A DNA stretch of 64,000 bases, taken from the NCBI GenBank assembly GCA_947359465.1, contig OX375873.1, positions 56,701,573 to 56,765,572 of the forward strand, in the 5' to 3' direction. Below are positions 1-10,520 of the stretch, piece after piece. The notes under the pieces were generated by a model. The model was given only the letters and a program-made list of their open reading frames with translations. It was not told where the DNA came from and searched no databases. Position 1 is the stretch's first letter; every line of letters begins with the position of its first letter. The position numbers were made by a program, and so were the translations under genes. The DNA is from Metellina segmentata. Lineage: Eukaryota > Arthropoda > Arachnida > Araneae > Tetragnathidae.

Positions 1-967
1 CTTTCGTTGTACACATGCAGTGATATGACTTTTTGACGCAGAATCATTTTTGCACTTTTAAATTTTATTCTGTTTTTAGTATAGTAAGTTGTGGCAAGTA
101 CGCGATTCACGAGATTGAAAGTAATCATGAATTAATGTCTTTAGAACAACTTGTTTCTCGAAGACTTTACTTATGTTTTATTTCGCTTTGAAATGAAACT
201 AATGCTAGTATATTTAATGGTAAATTTTTGTTAAAAATGTAATAAGTATTTAGTTTTTTAATAAATAGTAAATGGTATTCATCACGCACTACAACAAATA
301 TTTAGTCTTTTAATAAATAGTAAATGTTATTCATAACGCGCTACAACAGCCCCACAAAGGATTCGATTTGACACTGTATGGAAGTTATATAGTAAAGAAT
401 ATTTTAAATGGAACTTTGCTGATATTGAAATAATATTAATTAGAAAAAATCCAAACTAGGTTTTAGAAATATTAAAATTTTCGTGCCATTGTGACAGAAG
501 GTCAAGGTTTCATTCTTTACGAGTTGAAGCTATACTCCAGTAACTTATTAAACTTATTAAAAGTTTGTTGAAAACAATGGTTTTTCCTAAAAATACCGTA
601 GCCAAATCGACCTATCTTTCACATTTTTTTAAATGGCAATCGGTTATTTACGTTGTCTGTACTGTAGACATTCAATTGTAAAAAAAAAAATAACTTTATT
701 ATTGTACACATCACACTAACTGGAATTTTCAAGAAAAATTTGTTCCCTTAAAAATAAGTCAACAATATCTTATATCAAATTAATTCATCCACCTTTCCAT
801 AAAGTTGGTAAAATTCGAAAATGTCGCATGCCTGGTTCAAGAGAGCTAAAAGTATAAAAATATTGTTAGAAAAATGTAAGTGCCTAGAGTATTCGTCGCA
901 TTTAAGAATTGAAGTACGGCAATTTTACGTAAAATGAACTTAAGCAGGAGCATTCGTAATTCCTTCC
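1..967. other. AT-rich stretch with a short tandem duplication
   Basis: No coding region or recognisable repeat family is seen. A segment of about 54 bp is duplicated in tandem at 246-350; both copies contain TTTAATAAATAGTAAATG and end in CTACAACA with a few substitutions, so the duplication is not very recent. Confidence 0.5.
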
Positions 968-1447
968 TTAAAAGAACTCAATATCGAATTTTAAAGAAGT
1001 CACCTTTCGTAGTTTTGTCATACAACAGTGTTCAATGAATGTGAAAAGTGTTATATGGATGAATAAAAATGTATTATATTTGCGTTTAAAGTAAATTGCA
1101 GAAATTATAATAATGAAACGTAGTTTAAAATTTATTTTTCTGACACTTAAATATTGTTGGTATTTTTCTAAGGAAAGAAGGTGATTATTTTGGTCACTTT
1201 TATATACAATTAAGCAATTTATCTCGAGTGAGGTCGGGTAATTCTGCAAGTTTGCAATAGATTCAGTAAATTTTTCATTTGTCTGGGAAACAAGTGAAAT
1301 AAATTTGTACTTACTATTGTGTTGAAGCTGAGCAATTTCTTTATGTTTCAAGATGACTGCATTGTAATAAAAAATAACCGTACAAACTCCAAAACACGGC
1401 AACACGCATAAGGAAAGCAAACTCCGATTATTCAGTGATCTTCCCAT
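968..1447 (-). CDS. Candidate first exon of a type II membrane protein (uncertain)
   Basis: An open frame of 159 codons begins with ATG in a reasonable context (TCAAATGGG). The first ~9 residues are polar and basic, followed by a hydrophobic segment at about residues 10-27 and then a polar, Gln/Lys/Glu-rich stretch to about residue 68. That layout resembles the signal anchor and stalk of a Golgi type II protein. Beyond about residue 75 the sequence is low-complexity and Phe/Ile-rich, as expected if the frame has run into intron; only weak GT donors are visible there. I do not recognise the family and see no second exon. A chance frame in AT-rich DNA is a real alternative. Confidence 0.25.
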   Translation of the reverse strand: MGRSLNNRSLLSLCVLPCFGVCTVIFYYNAVILKHKEIAQLQHNSKYKFISLVSQTNEKFTESIANLQNYPTSLEINCLIVYKSDQNNHLLSLEKYQQYLSVRKINFKLRFIIIISAIYFKRKYNTFLFIHITLFTFIEHCCMTKLRKVTSLKFDIEFF

Positions 1448-2329
1448 TTGAATACGGAAAAGCGCTTACTGAATTCGTTCCTTGGTTTCGAGACTTGTGT
1501 ATCTGGATAGTTTGCACCTTGATTTAACTTTCAGACCTGACTATTGAGAACTCTTTGAGTTCACCTGATAAATATAACACGTAATCGGAGAACATTTTGT
1601 TTTGCTTGTTTTTGTTCTTTTGTTGTTTGGACGGTGTTGTAGAAACGAGAAGTGATCGGAAAAAGCGTGCTGTACAGCAACCTTATCATTTGAACTTTGC
1701 ACCTTCTACTCCCTTTCATTTGCCGACTCTCACACTGTACAGGTTAATTCGCAATAACAGATAAATATGAATTGAAGAAATCGGTAAATAAATGCACAGG
1801 TTAATTCGCAATAACAGATAAATACGAATTGAAGAAATCGGTAAATAACTGGAGACCAACCACATTCAGTAAATATTTAAAGTGGGTTGAAAGTTCAGTT
1901 GGATCCTATTGAATGTTATTGAACGTAAACGATCGTCTATTGAATGTAATTTACTGACAGATATGAAACGAATGTACATTTGGTATTAATTGTTTTGTAA
2001 TTAATATGGTAATGTTGATATTCTTAGCTCAAATAATAATTAAATTTATTTTAAAGTATTGGCAATTTATCCAAACGGGTGTTTTGTTCTTCGAAGCATT
2101 ATTTTGTCTGCAATTCTTCAACACGGTTTTCTTTCTGTTGAACTCTTAAATTGGTTTTTGTAATGACGTCATTGTAAAATATATCAAAAGTTCTTTTTTT
2201 CGACATCTTTAATAAACAAAATGGACACGTGCAGCTATATTTGTACAAATACAAGCAAATGTTTCAGTTTTTCATGACAGTTTTAATAGCAAATAACATG
2301 TAAAGGATAACCTGTAACCTAGTTTAATG
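1448..2329. other. Non-coding AT-rich DNA
   Basis: I see no gene here. If the candidate exon next to it is real, this would be its upstream region. The only structure noted is the 57-bp tandem duplication listed separately. Confidence 0.4.
1739..1847. repeat. 57-bp tandem duplication
   Basis: Two adjacent copies of a 57-bp unit starting ACAGGTTAATTCGCAATAAC differ by very few bases (for example AAATATGAA versus AAATACGAA). The near identity shows a recent local duplication. No open frame or hairpin is associated with it. Confidence 0.85.
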
Positions 2330-3602
2330 ATTCTTTTATCCACAAGTACATTGCTCGAAGCAATATGTCATCAACAAAGTTCCTCAAATGGAGCTACTAT
2401 TTGAACAGTTTTATAAGTATAAATCTAAGGAAAGCTAATATATCAAGTTTTTCAGGACATTTTTATAGCGAATAACATGTAATGAAAATATTAGTTTTGC
2501 CCCGAACTAAAAGGAATATGTTGTATACAATATGACGAGTGACAATATGACATTGACAAAGCAACGAGTCCAAAATCAGAACAAGCAGAATTATAAAAAG
2601 TATTATTTGGTAATATTTACTAATTCTTACAGCATAAAGTGAACCATGCATTGAGACTGAATTGAAACTAGATGCACATGCTTCTGACAATTAAAGTTGA
2701 AGCTAAAGAGTACAATATCAATTATTTCAAATTACATTTTTAAAGACATTGAAACGCCGTTCTTACGTCTTCGGGAAGCTTCTGTTAGAAAAAAGGGTTC
2801 TCGTAATAAAGAAACGAAAAGTACTTGTTATAAAACAAACAAAAAAATTACAAAGTATAATAAACAATTAATTTAACTACGTTCATTCAAGATAACTTTT
2901 CTTAACGTTGTTTCTTTTCAAATATTGATGCATACAGAAATTTTTTAAGGAAAACAAAACACACACGATATGGCGTGATGAGGATGACCTTGATGGTCAC
3001 ATACCATACATTTAAGGATGTATTTTATACAGGACAAATTTATGAATCCAAGTAAATAATCCATTGCTTACTCTAAGTACAACTACATACAAGCTTCATA
3101 TCCAAGGTTCATATTTCAAATGAGAAAAGCTAGCCTTATTTGTTGAAGGGAAAACAGATCGTATTTTTTCTGTTCGTAATATTTATTTCAGCAAGCAGTG
3201 GAAAGACTTTTGGCTTTTTTATAATTAACATTCAGTTAGTACAGTGGGGAAGCTCGGAGAAGAAGACGGTTCAAAATTCCAAGGTGTCGTTATCGTACTT
3301 TTCCTTTGGGGATTGATCCCAGAACGTCGCCAACCCGTTGTGTTGCTCCAATAAGATTTAAATTCATCTACTTACCTATCATGAATTTTCAGAGAAACAG
3401 GGACAATGAGATAAGAATCGTTTCGTTAGTGCTACACTTGAAAGTCTTCGAAGTCTTTTTAAATATAATATTTCGATCAAATATTACCTCAGAATTGTCA
3501 TTGTTAGATAAGAGTTATAAATATAATAAAAAAGTATTCAAAATCGAAAATAAGAACATTAGGAAGGAAAAAGAAGAAGGAATACTTATACTTTAATGAC
3601 AA
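2330..3602 (-). repeat. Duplicated 3' flank of SULT1 (matches 39610-41033)
   Basis: This DNA downstream of the dead sulfotransferase aligns over most of its length with the 3' flank of SULT3. Shared landmarks include TCCTCAAATGGAGCTACTAT, TTCTTACAGCATAA and CAAGTAAATAATCCATTGC. The SINE fragment at 3240 lies at the same place in both copies, so it was present before the duplication. No open frame is conserved between the copies, so I treat it as non-coding. Confidence 0.8.
3240..3347 (+). repeat. SINE 3' fragment (decayed)
   Basis: The sequence runs from GGTTCAAAATTCC through GGGATTGATCCC to GTTGTGTTGCTCCA. These are landmarks of the 3' half of the tRNA-headed SINE that is complete at 27754-28085. 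The tRNA-like head is missing. An orthologous fragment is at 40685-40790. Confidence 0.75.
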
Positions 3603-4546
3603 TTAAACTTCCATATCAAACCACCGGGGAACCTCTGTATCTTTCAGTCATTTCATGAACTTTTGATCAAGTTTCTCAGCCTGATCAGGACTGAGGAGGT
3701 TTTTCCAATCACCTACAATCCCTTTCCTCATTAATTCCTTCTTCGGCATGTCTTTGGGGACATTCAAGGATGCTATGAATTCTCTCATGTATTTTAATCC
3801 GCTTTAAATGGAGGAAATATCACTCTCGCCTTTCATATGAAATATCTGTGATAAGTTTTTCTTCATGTAATCGAATCCGCTGGAGAGCAGCATATTGTTG
3901 AGCACAGCGTTGTCCTTTTCAATCGCTTCGATGTACTCCTTACCGAGGAACTTGGCCAATTTCACCACTACGCCTTTGATATCCTTCTTCATGGTTTCGT
4001 ATGTCGTATAAGAGACGTTGCTGTCGTTCTGATGAGGGTACCAAGACAACAAGTAATCGATGTAGTCGTTGTAGAAGAATTTCCCAGCCATGAAGAGCTC
4101 AAAGAAGTCATCGAATTCGCTGTCCCAGTACCCGAAACCCGGCTGGTTCTTCGCATGAAGAACAATGACACGAAACAGTTCTTCGGGTTACGTGCAACGA
4201 AGACATACTTGGCTTCAGGAGAGTAAGGCATGCGGTTGTACAGCAGGTGGTTTTTGATGGCTCCAGGTCTTGGCATTTTGTCTACGCTTTCTTTTCTCAT
4301 CATATCTAGGAACGGAGTCATGCGGAGAAAGTCCGAAACTTGGCCCAACTCCCAACCCTTGCCGAAGATATTGAACACTACGTTCTGTGTCCATGTGGTA
4401 CCGCACTTGGGATAAGTGATGATGAATTCTTCCTCAGGTTGTGCTTTGTACTCCAACGCTTCTCTAAAGCACTTGGGAGAGAACATTGCAGGTTACATGA
4501 CGCTGTTCATGACATCGTACAGCGGTCTTTTTGTTACTTTAGCCAT
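3603..4546 (-). pseudogene. Cytosolic sulfotransferase copy 1, inactivated (SULT1)
   Basis: Homologous to SULT2-4 from the ATG at 4546 to a TAA at 3603. The PAPS-binding loop YPKCGTTW is preserved, and the 3'-phosphate motif reads RNPKNCFVS in place of RNPKDCCVS. Several lesions kill it. The Tyr codon after the second early Met is TAA (4493-4495). One base is missing near 4150-4160, shifting the frame just after the 3'-phosphate motif. A TAA sits at 3804-3806, and a TGA interrupts the C-terminal helix where SULT2 reads FMERMKD. The C-terminal RKGIVGDWKN motif can still be read in the shifted frame. Accumulated stops suggest this is the oldest non-functional member of the array. Its 3' flank groups it with SULT3. 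Confidence 0.95.
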
Positions 4547-5700
4547 ATTCGATTCTAAAATGATTCTGTAAAAAAGTGGAAAATAATTTAATTAATGAAT
4601 AAATATATATGAAACAGAGTTGGCGTCTGTGTTTACTCTATACGAATATACATTGCTTGACCACTTTGCATGACTAAGACCCAATGACGGCAAGTTTATT
4701 TCCAGTGAATTGATCATTTTTATGATTTCACTTCCGAAACTTTTACAGGAAACAAAATGAAGGTATATTCAAAATCCACACTGATCAATTTCTTCTCGGT
4801 AGTTATTTTACTATAATAAACTGAACAGTTGCTCTTTTTTCAATTTTTTTAGAAAACAAATGATCAACTTGGACAAGGAAAAAGTTGAAAATTAAAATTT
4901 TTTTTCGGAATAGATTTCAGACAAATTATATAAAGGTATATAAAGATATGCTCGTTGTTCAGACACGGGTGGAGAAAATAATTTGAAATTTGGAAGTCGA
5001 TGTCAAAATAGTCAAAATCCAGCGTGAAATTCGGGCTTTCTAATTCAAAATTATGAGCCCAATTTATTATGAAGACTACTCCTTATGCAAATTTGATGCA
5101 CATTAATGCATAGAAGACATTGAGACCCTTTTATTCCTTTTAAATTATTGATTCTACTGTGATTATGTGAGAATAAATGAATTTCATTCATTTTAGTTCT
5201 CACTCTCTATTTTCATGATCAGTTTAATATAAATACGAATTCTAATAAATATTTCATTGCAAGTTACGAAAGCTTTAAAAAACATAAAATTAGTTCTGCA
5301 TTTTTATTTACTGTGCTAAAATACTTAACTTAAATAACTAATAAATAGTTTAAGAATACAGACATAGAATAAATAATACTAAAATACCGATGTGCATCAT
5401 ATTTATTCCTATGAAGAAACATTTTATTTCTTGGCTATTTGTAAGTGAAACAAACTCAAGAAAGTGTTATCTTAAAAACATTTAACATTTTTGGTGAATC
5501 ATGGAGGTCGAACGTGTGAAATGACATGGAGGTTAGACTTTGATCACGTATTGTTGCATAAGCGAAGCCAGCCAGGATTTTATGTCGGATGGAGCCCAAA
5601 AGCTTTAAATTTAATTTTTTTGCCAAAGAAAGTCTCTTGACCCTTTTCAATTTTAAAGTTTCACTAAAAACCTTTGTATCTAAATTTGTTTAAGATGAAT
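4547..5700 (-). repeat. Duplicated 5' flank of SULT1
   Basis: Aligns with 33574-35110 upstream of SULT2, once the Helitron there is removed, and with the scattered SULT4 flank (52555-52615, 53872-54066, 54868-54980, 56440-56498, 58749-59345). Landmarks are GCTTGACCACTTTGCATGAC, GACAAGGAAAAAG and TGACGAAAGCTTTG or a close variant. It keeps the uninterrupted state at the sites where SULT2 has a Helitron and SULT4 has a mariner. An open frame of 64 codons at 5456-5650 is not maintained in the copy at 59080-59310, so I do not call a gene. Confidence 0.8.
4566..4585 (-). other. Putative 3' splice acceptor upstream of SULT1 ATG
   Basis: On the minus strand a pyrimidine-rich tract ends in TTTTTTACAG, 19 nt before the ATG. 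The site is conserved in position in all four SULT copies, which suggests that an untranslated leader exon is spliced to a single coding exon. Confidence 0.6.
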
Positions 5701-5734
5701 GGTTATGAATTTATATGGTTTTATGGTAATGAAT

Positions 5735-5985
5735 TTATACTTAAAATGACTCGAACTTCTTAAATAACAAAAACATTTAATTGAGAATTATATAGTTTAG
5801 GTGGAAAATTACTGCTATACAGATAGATAGATAGTATTTACATAAAGCGTTATTATTATATAGCTACATACTTCCGTTTCTCTCTAATCTTTGGCGCCCT
5901 TTCACAATAGCCCAGCCGAAAAAGCTTCTTGCTTACACGGAAGTCAAATGGAGATCTCACTTAATCTAGAACCAGCGGTGCCAGA
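5735..5985. repeat. Dispersed repeat, uninterrupted copy of the DD41D insertion site
   Basis: The segment matches 7745-7826 joined to 9332-9435. Landmarks are AACTTCTTAAATAACAAAAA, ACATAAAGCGT and CTTGCTTACACGGAAGTCAA. At 5852-5860 the site reads ATTATTATATAGC with a single TA, where the other copy carries a 1.5-kb transposon flanked by TA on both sides. A short GATA run lies at 5822-5835. Confidence 0.8.
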
Positions 5986-6162
5986 TTTTTAGAACAAAGT
6001 ACCTCTGCTTGGCAGGCGTAAACCTGTAGAAAACCTTTGATTTAAAGATGTGAGGTATAGACATATCTAATGGCGCCATATTAGACGATGTTTTAAACAA
6101 CGCCGATATATATCGATATTTTTTTTAATTTCCATGTGCTAAGCACACATGGCATTTATTTA

Positions 6163-7505
6163 CAATCATTGCCATAAACATTTGCGCACCAAAAAATAAC
6201 TGTGGGATCGTAACGAAACTTGGCATGAAGGTACATGTCGGCCAGATATGCAAATGATTAGAAATGCAGCGTGATTCCGCATTGTGTAATGATACTAGTG
6301 GACGTTGAACTTCGTTCTTCTTGGAGTATAAAACAGGTAAGGAGAGCTTGTTTGAGTGTACTTAATCTTTTGCAAAGGAAACGCTGAGGTAGACATGCCG
6401 TTACGCCGCCATCGAAGACAATATGAGCAGCTGTCAGAGTTTGAGAGGGGAAGAATCATCGGGGATGATGGAAGCTAGGTGGTCAGCTCGGCGAGTAGCT
6501 CGTAGAGTAGGCCGTTCTGATTTTACTGTGAGGAAGTGTTGGGACCAGTGGACAGAAGAGACGTCATTTACACGGAGACCAGGCTCAGGACGATCTGGAC
6601 AGATCAGTGGTCGAGAAGACCGTCACATCATACGAAACGCACGCGTAGAGCCAACTGCCTCATTGGCCGCTATCCAGACACAGGCAGCACCTTCACTACG
6701 GGCCCCTGTGTCTTCCCGAACCATCGCAAGGCGCCTGGCTGAAGGACATCTGGTATCGCGGCGCCCATTACGTGTGCTACCAATAAGTTTGGAGTGGTGT
6801 CGCGCACGACGGGATTGGACTGCAACGGAATGGAACCAGGTCGTCTTCAGCGACGAATCTAGATTCAATTTGAGCAGTGATGACAATCGTGTTTGTGTGT
6901 GGAGGCCCCGTGGTGAACGCCTCAATCCTGCCTTCGCTTTACAGCGACACACCGCTCCCACAGCTGGTGTGATGGTATGGGGTGCCATTGCTTACGATAC
7001 ACGGTCACCCCTAATATTGATCCATGTTCTTACATGACATCCTTCAGCCACATGTGATGCCACTCATGGCAGGGCTCCCAGCAGCCATTTTTCAACAAGA
7101 CAATGCTCAGCCACACACAGCAAGGATGTCACAAGACTGCATCCGCCACGTTACCACCCTCTCCTGGCCTGCTCGATCCCCAGATTTGTCACCAATCGAG
7201 CATATCCGCGATCATTTGGACGGCAAGTTGGACACCCTACGAGTTTTGTCGAACTAGAGGCGCGTTTACACGAGATGAAACGAGATGTCTCAGGACATCA
7301 TATGGAACTTGTATGTCTCAATGCCCGCTCGTATCGAATCGTGCATTCACGCTAGAGTGTGTCTAACAGAGTGCTAAAACTTCCGTTCATTTGTACTTTT
7401 TCTGCAAAAAATGATTCTTTATTTTTGATTTTCTAATCACTTACTTATATCAAAGTAGTACTCACATGTGTAAAATTTCGTTTTATTTTTACGACTTTTT
7501 CTAGG
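6163..7505 (+). mobile_element. Tc1-like transposon, copy 1 (right end lost)
   Basis: Begins after a TA with CAATCATTGCCATAAACATT, close to the complete terminal repeat CACTCATTGCCATAAAAATT of the sister copy at 49436-50827. Similarity continues to ACTTTTTCTAGGT near 7505 and then stops, so the right inverted repeat is gone. A palindrome CCATGTG-CTAAG-CACATGG-like at 6132-6152 sits just outside the left end. Confidence 0.85.
6395..7355 (+). pseudogene. Tc1-family transposase, frameshifted (copy 1)
   Basis: Tc1/mariner superfamily cut-and-paste transposase with DD34E-type chemistry. The ATG at 6395 is the natural start. The reading is broken after RIIG by one extra base near 6460, then continues with a paired helix-turn-helix (ARRVGRSDFTVRKCWDQW). 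The first catalytic Asp is in FSDESRFNL. An ~18-bp deletion near 7025, judged against copy 2, forces a further frame change. The second Asp is in FQQDNAQPHTA and the catalytic Glu is in LSPIEHI. A lost base at HLDGKL shifts the end. It cannot make an active enzyme; terminal repeats could in principle still be mobilised by a related source, but only the left one remains. Confidence 0.9.
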
Positions 7506-7826
7506 TCAGTAAGTGTGAGACCTAAATTAGTCTGATTAAATAAATATTTGTTATGGGTCACTACCCTTAAAGTGAAAGGTGACTGTTTCAGGGTGCATTT
7601 TGCAAAATAAAATATGTTCATAGTGTTTAAACTTTCATTCTTTCAAATAGAAAGCTCAGTTGAATTTTTTATTTAATTACTGAAAATTACTGAAATTCAG
7701 ATCGCGACCGCATTTCTCAAATTTATGTGCGTCAGTGTCTAGGGGGTATGAATTAAAACTTAAAATGACTACGAACTTCTTAAATAACAAAAAACATTTA
7801 TACTTACATAAAGCGTGATTATTATA

Positions 7827-9331
7827 CAGGGTGGTCCCGAATTCATGGTACAAACTTTAATGGTAGGTACAGGACATTGTAACAATGATTTATTGTATAG
7901 GAATGTATAGTCGCAAGTGACGCGGTGAGGCGAAAACAGGGGAAATAACGGCCGAAAGGAAAAACAAAGATTTTATTGAAAGCGTTGTTGACAAGTGTCA
8001 TGTTTACAGTAATTGTTCAAAATTGCGTCCACCAGTATCGATACATGCTTGACAGCGTCGGTGGAGCGATTGGCGTACACGTTCAAAGATGCCTGGTATT
8101 TCACGCACACCTGCAGCAGCTACAGATAAGCGAGCGACGAGATCCTCATCTGAGTCAACTGGAGTCTCATAAACAAGATGCTTTAGATGTCCCCATAAAA
8201 AGTAATCGAGGCTCGATAAATCGGGAGATCGGGGTGGCCAAGGGACTGGTCCACCACGCCCAATCCATCGAGTACCAAACGTGGCATTCAGGTAATTCCG
8301 TACATCAATGCTGAAGTGTGCTGGCGCCCCATCGTGCTGAAACCACATGCGGTTACGAATGGCGATCGGAACATCATGCAGCAGTTGTGGTAACACTTCT
8401 TTCAGAAAAATAAGATAGCTTCCGCCAGTGAGCCGCGTGGGTAGTAAGTATGGGCCAATCAAAAAGCCGTTCACAATACCAGCCCACACATTAATACTGA
8501 AACGTTGTTGAAACGCATGTCGACGCGTTGCATGTGGATTATCGGTTGCCCACACATGGGAATTGTGCGCATTAAAGACACCCTCGCGTGAAAATGTCGC
8601 TTCATCTGTAAATAGCACATAATCTACGAAATCCGGCTGCAACGCACATTGCTGCATCACCCACAGGCAGAAGTTCACGCGGCGAGGATAATCTGCCGGA
8701 TTCAATGCTTGTACTTTCTGAAAATGGAAGGGGTGTAAGCGATTTTCGTTTAACACTCTGCATACAGTCTGATGACTCACACCTACGTCACGCGCAACAG
8801 TTCTTGTGCTTGACTCGGGTCTATCAGCCACAATGTTCAAGATGCTTTCTTCCAGCCTTGGAGTGCGTACAACTCTTACTCGACCAGCGCCATGTCTGTT
8901 GACGTCGAACGCACCTGTTTCACAAAGTTGACGATGTAACCGTTGAAAAATTCTATGATCCGGCATTCGTCGATCAGGATACTCCGCGCGATACATTCGT
9001 AACGCAGCTGTGCCGTTACCATTTGCACGGCCGTACATGTAATGCATGTCTGCTTTTTCTGCATACGTAAAGTCACCCATCGTCTACGGCAGCACAATTG
9101 TGAATGGCGCTTTTCCCTACTGCGATGCATCATGTTCAACAGCGGCTAGACATCTACTGCCCTCTACCGGCAATGATACCAACCGATCACTCCATTTCTC
9201 TTTCCTTTTATTTCCCCTGTTTACGCCTCACCGCGTCACTTGCGACTATACATTCCTATACAATAAATCATTGTTACAATGTCCTGTACCTACCATTAAA
9301 GTTTGTACCATGAATTCGGGACCACCCCCTG
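7827..9331 (-). mobile_element. Intact DD41D mariner-like transposon with ~120-bp inverted repeats
   Basis: A 1505-bp element is flanked by TA on both sides (7825-7826 and 9332-9333). Its ends are inverted copies of about 120 bp starting CAGGGTGGTCCCGAATTCAT. The two arms differ only by an extra G-G pair near the tip and a few bases at the inner edge. The near identity of the arms, an intact transposase and an exact empty site at 5852-5860 indicate recent insertion. Confidence 0.95.
8004..9080 (-). CDS. Mariner-like transposase, DD41D type, intact
   Basis: A 358-residue uninterrupted protein fills the element between its terminal repeats. The N-terminus (about residues 6-60) has the pattern E-K-A-D-M..Y..G....A...Y....P-R-R, typical of the DUF4817 DNA-binding region of arthropod transposases. 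A helix-turn-helix follows around residues 90-112 (VARDVGVSHQTVCRVL). The DDE/D catalytic core has D159 (FTDEATF), D250 (QHDGAPAH) and D292 (SLDYFLWG), so the last two Asp are separated by 41 residues. The family excises and reinserts DNA at TA sites in the nucleus. Length and motifs are complete and I see no lesion. The choice between rosa-like and Visitor-like DD41D groups needs a tree. Confidence 0.93.
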   Translation of the reverse strand: MGDFTYAEKADMHYMYGRANGNGTAALRMYRAEYPDRRMPDHRIFQRLHRQLCETGAFDVNRHGAGRVRVVRTPRLEESILNIVADRPESSTRTVARDVGVSHQTVCRVLNENRLHPFHFQKVQALNPADYPRRVNFCLWVMQQCALQPDFVDYVLFTDEATFSREGVFNAHNSHVWATDNPHATRRHAFQQRFSINVWAGIVNGFLIGPYLLPTRLTGGSYLIFLKEVLPQLLHDVPIAIRNRMWFQHDGAPAHFSIDVRNYLNATFGTRWIGRGGPVPWPPRSPDLSSLDYFLWGHLKHLVYETPVDSDEDLVARLSVAAAGVREIPGIFERVRQSLHRRCQACIDTGGRNFEQLL

Positions 9332-9378
9332 TATAGTTACATACTTCCATTTCTCTTTCCTCTTTAACGCCCTTTCAC

Positions 9379-9617
9379 AAGCGACACAGACAAAAATGCG
9401 TCTTGCTTACACGGAAGTCAAATGGCGATCTCCCCTTTTCTAGTCTAGAAGGAACATTCTTATTGCAATAGCGCACCAAAGAGGCAAGTGGTAATACCAA
9501 AATAGTAGGCGCCATCTATCGCTAGATAGAGCAACTGGCTAACTAAATCATACATATATATATTTGCCATTTGACTTCCGTGTAAGCAAGACGCATTTTT
9601 GGCTGCGTTGCTTGTTG
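9379..9617. repeat. Inverted repeat flanking a ~135-bp spacer
   Basis: The arm at 9379-9431, containing GCGTCTTGCTTACACGGAAG and TCAAATGG, recurs in inverse orientation at 9567-9617. The first arm is also part of the repeat seen at 5900-5960, so the second may be a separate inverted insertion of the same family. The spacer contains the short palindrome CTATCGCTAGATAG. Confidence 0.75.
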
Positions 9618-9743
<126 letters not shown>

Positions 9744-9954
9744 GCTGCTCAGACGCGTCCGCGCAAACACCGCAAGCCGACACACGACCCTCGCTCGAAT
9801 TGAGAGCTGAAAATGGCTGTTTAATCTAAAAATTAATAATTTATGGGCTTACATTTCTTTTTGCAAATGAAAAATGTATTAAATGAAGCCATAATGAACA
9901 ACTGTCTGTGAGCATAACTCCATATAAACCAACACGTGTATCTGAAACTTGAAG

Positions 9955-10520
9955 AGTGAAGTTGGATTACACACTCGACACATTTTCACGCATAACTTTT
10001 TTCAAAATGCTTACTTCTTGTTTATTTGGGCATTAAAAAGTTTGAATAAGTTATTCGTTCCTCTTTTTCACCAAAAAAACATCAACAGTTGGAATTAACT
10101 TTGATGAGTGTGAAAAGATCACGGTGAGTTCTGTCGACACAGTACCTTCAGAGCCAAAATGTTTCAAATCACTTATTTATTTTTACTTTTGGCAATAAAA
10201 AGTTAGTATTATTTATTGTTTTCACTTTTTCACCAAGGAAAAACAATAATAGTTCTAACTTACTAAAAGATGAAAGTGAAAAGTTCACGTGAAATCCTTC
10301 GACAAAGTTGCACACATTTTCACACACAACTTCTAAAAAGAATCCTTATTTCTTTTTAATTTGACATTAATAAGTTCAAATTAATTATTACTTTCACTTT
10401 TTCACCTAGGAAACCCATTAATAGTTCAAATTTACTAAAAGAGGAGTAGGAAATATCCATTGTGAAACCCTTTGAAAAAGCTGCATACACATTTTCACAC
10501 AGAACTGAAGAATACGTATT
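9955..10520. repeat. Degenerate ~160-180-bp tandem repeat, about 3.5 units
   Basis: Successive units carry CGACA..TTTTCAC-CATAACTT, then a TTATT...ACATTAAAAAGTT block, then CTTTTTCACC.AGGAAA..A..AATAGTT, then a GTGAAA stretch. Units begin near 9970, 10133, 10297 and 10480. They are diverged from one another by many substitutions and indels. A further fragment (TTCACAAAGAAAACATTTTA) lies at 19135-19210. Confidence 0.6.

Noticed and set aside
5456..5650. 64-codon frame conserved near 59080-59310 as a possible small gene or SULT leader exon
   Set aside because: The second copy has stops and frame changes in the same region; the similarity is explained by duplication of the whole flank.
8004..9080. 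Host gene (SETMAR-like domesticated transposase)
   Set aside because: The frame sits between perfect transposon ends with TA duplications and has an empty site, so it is an ordinary mobile copy.
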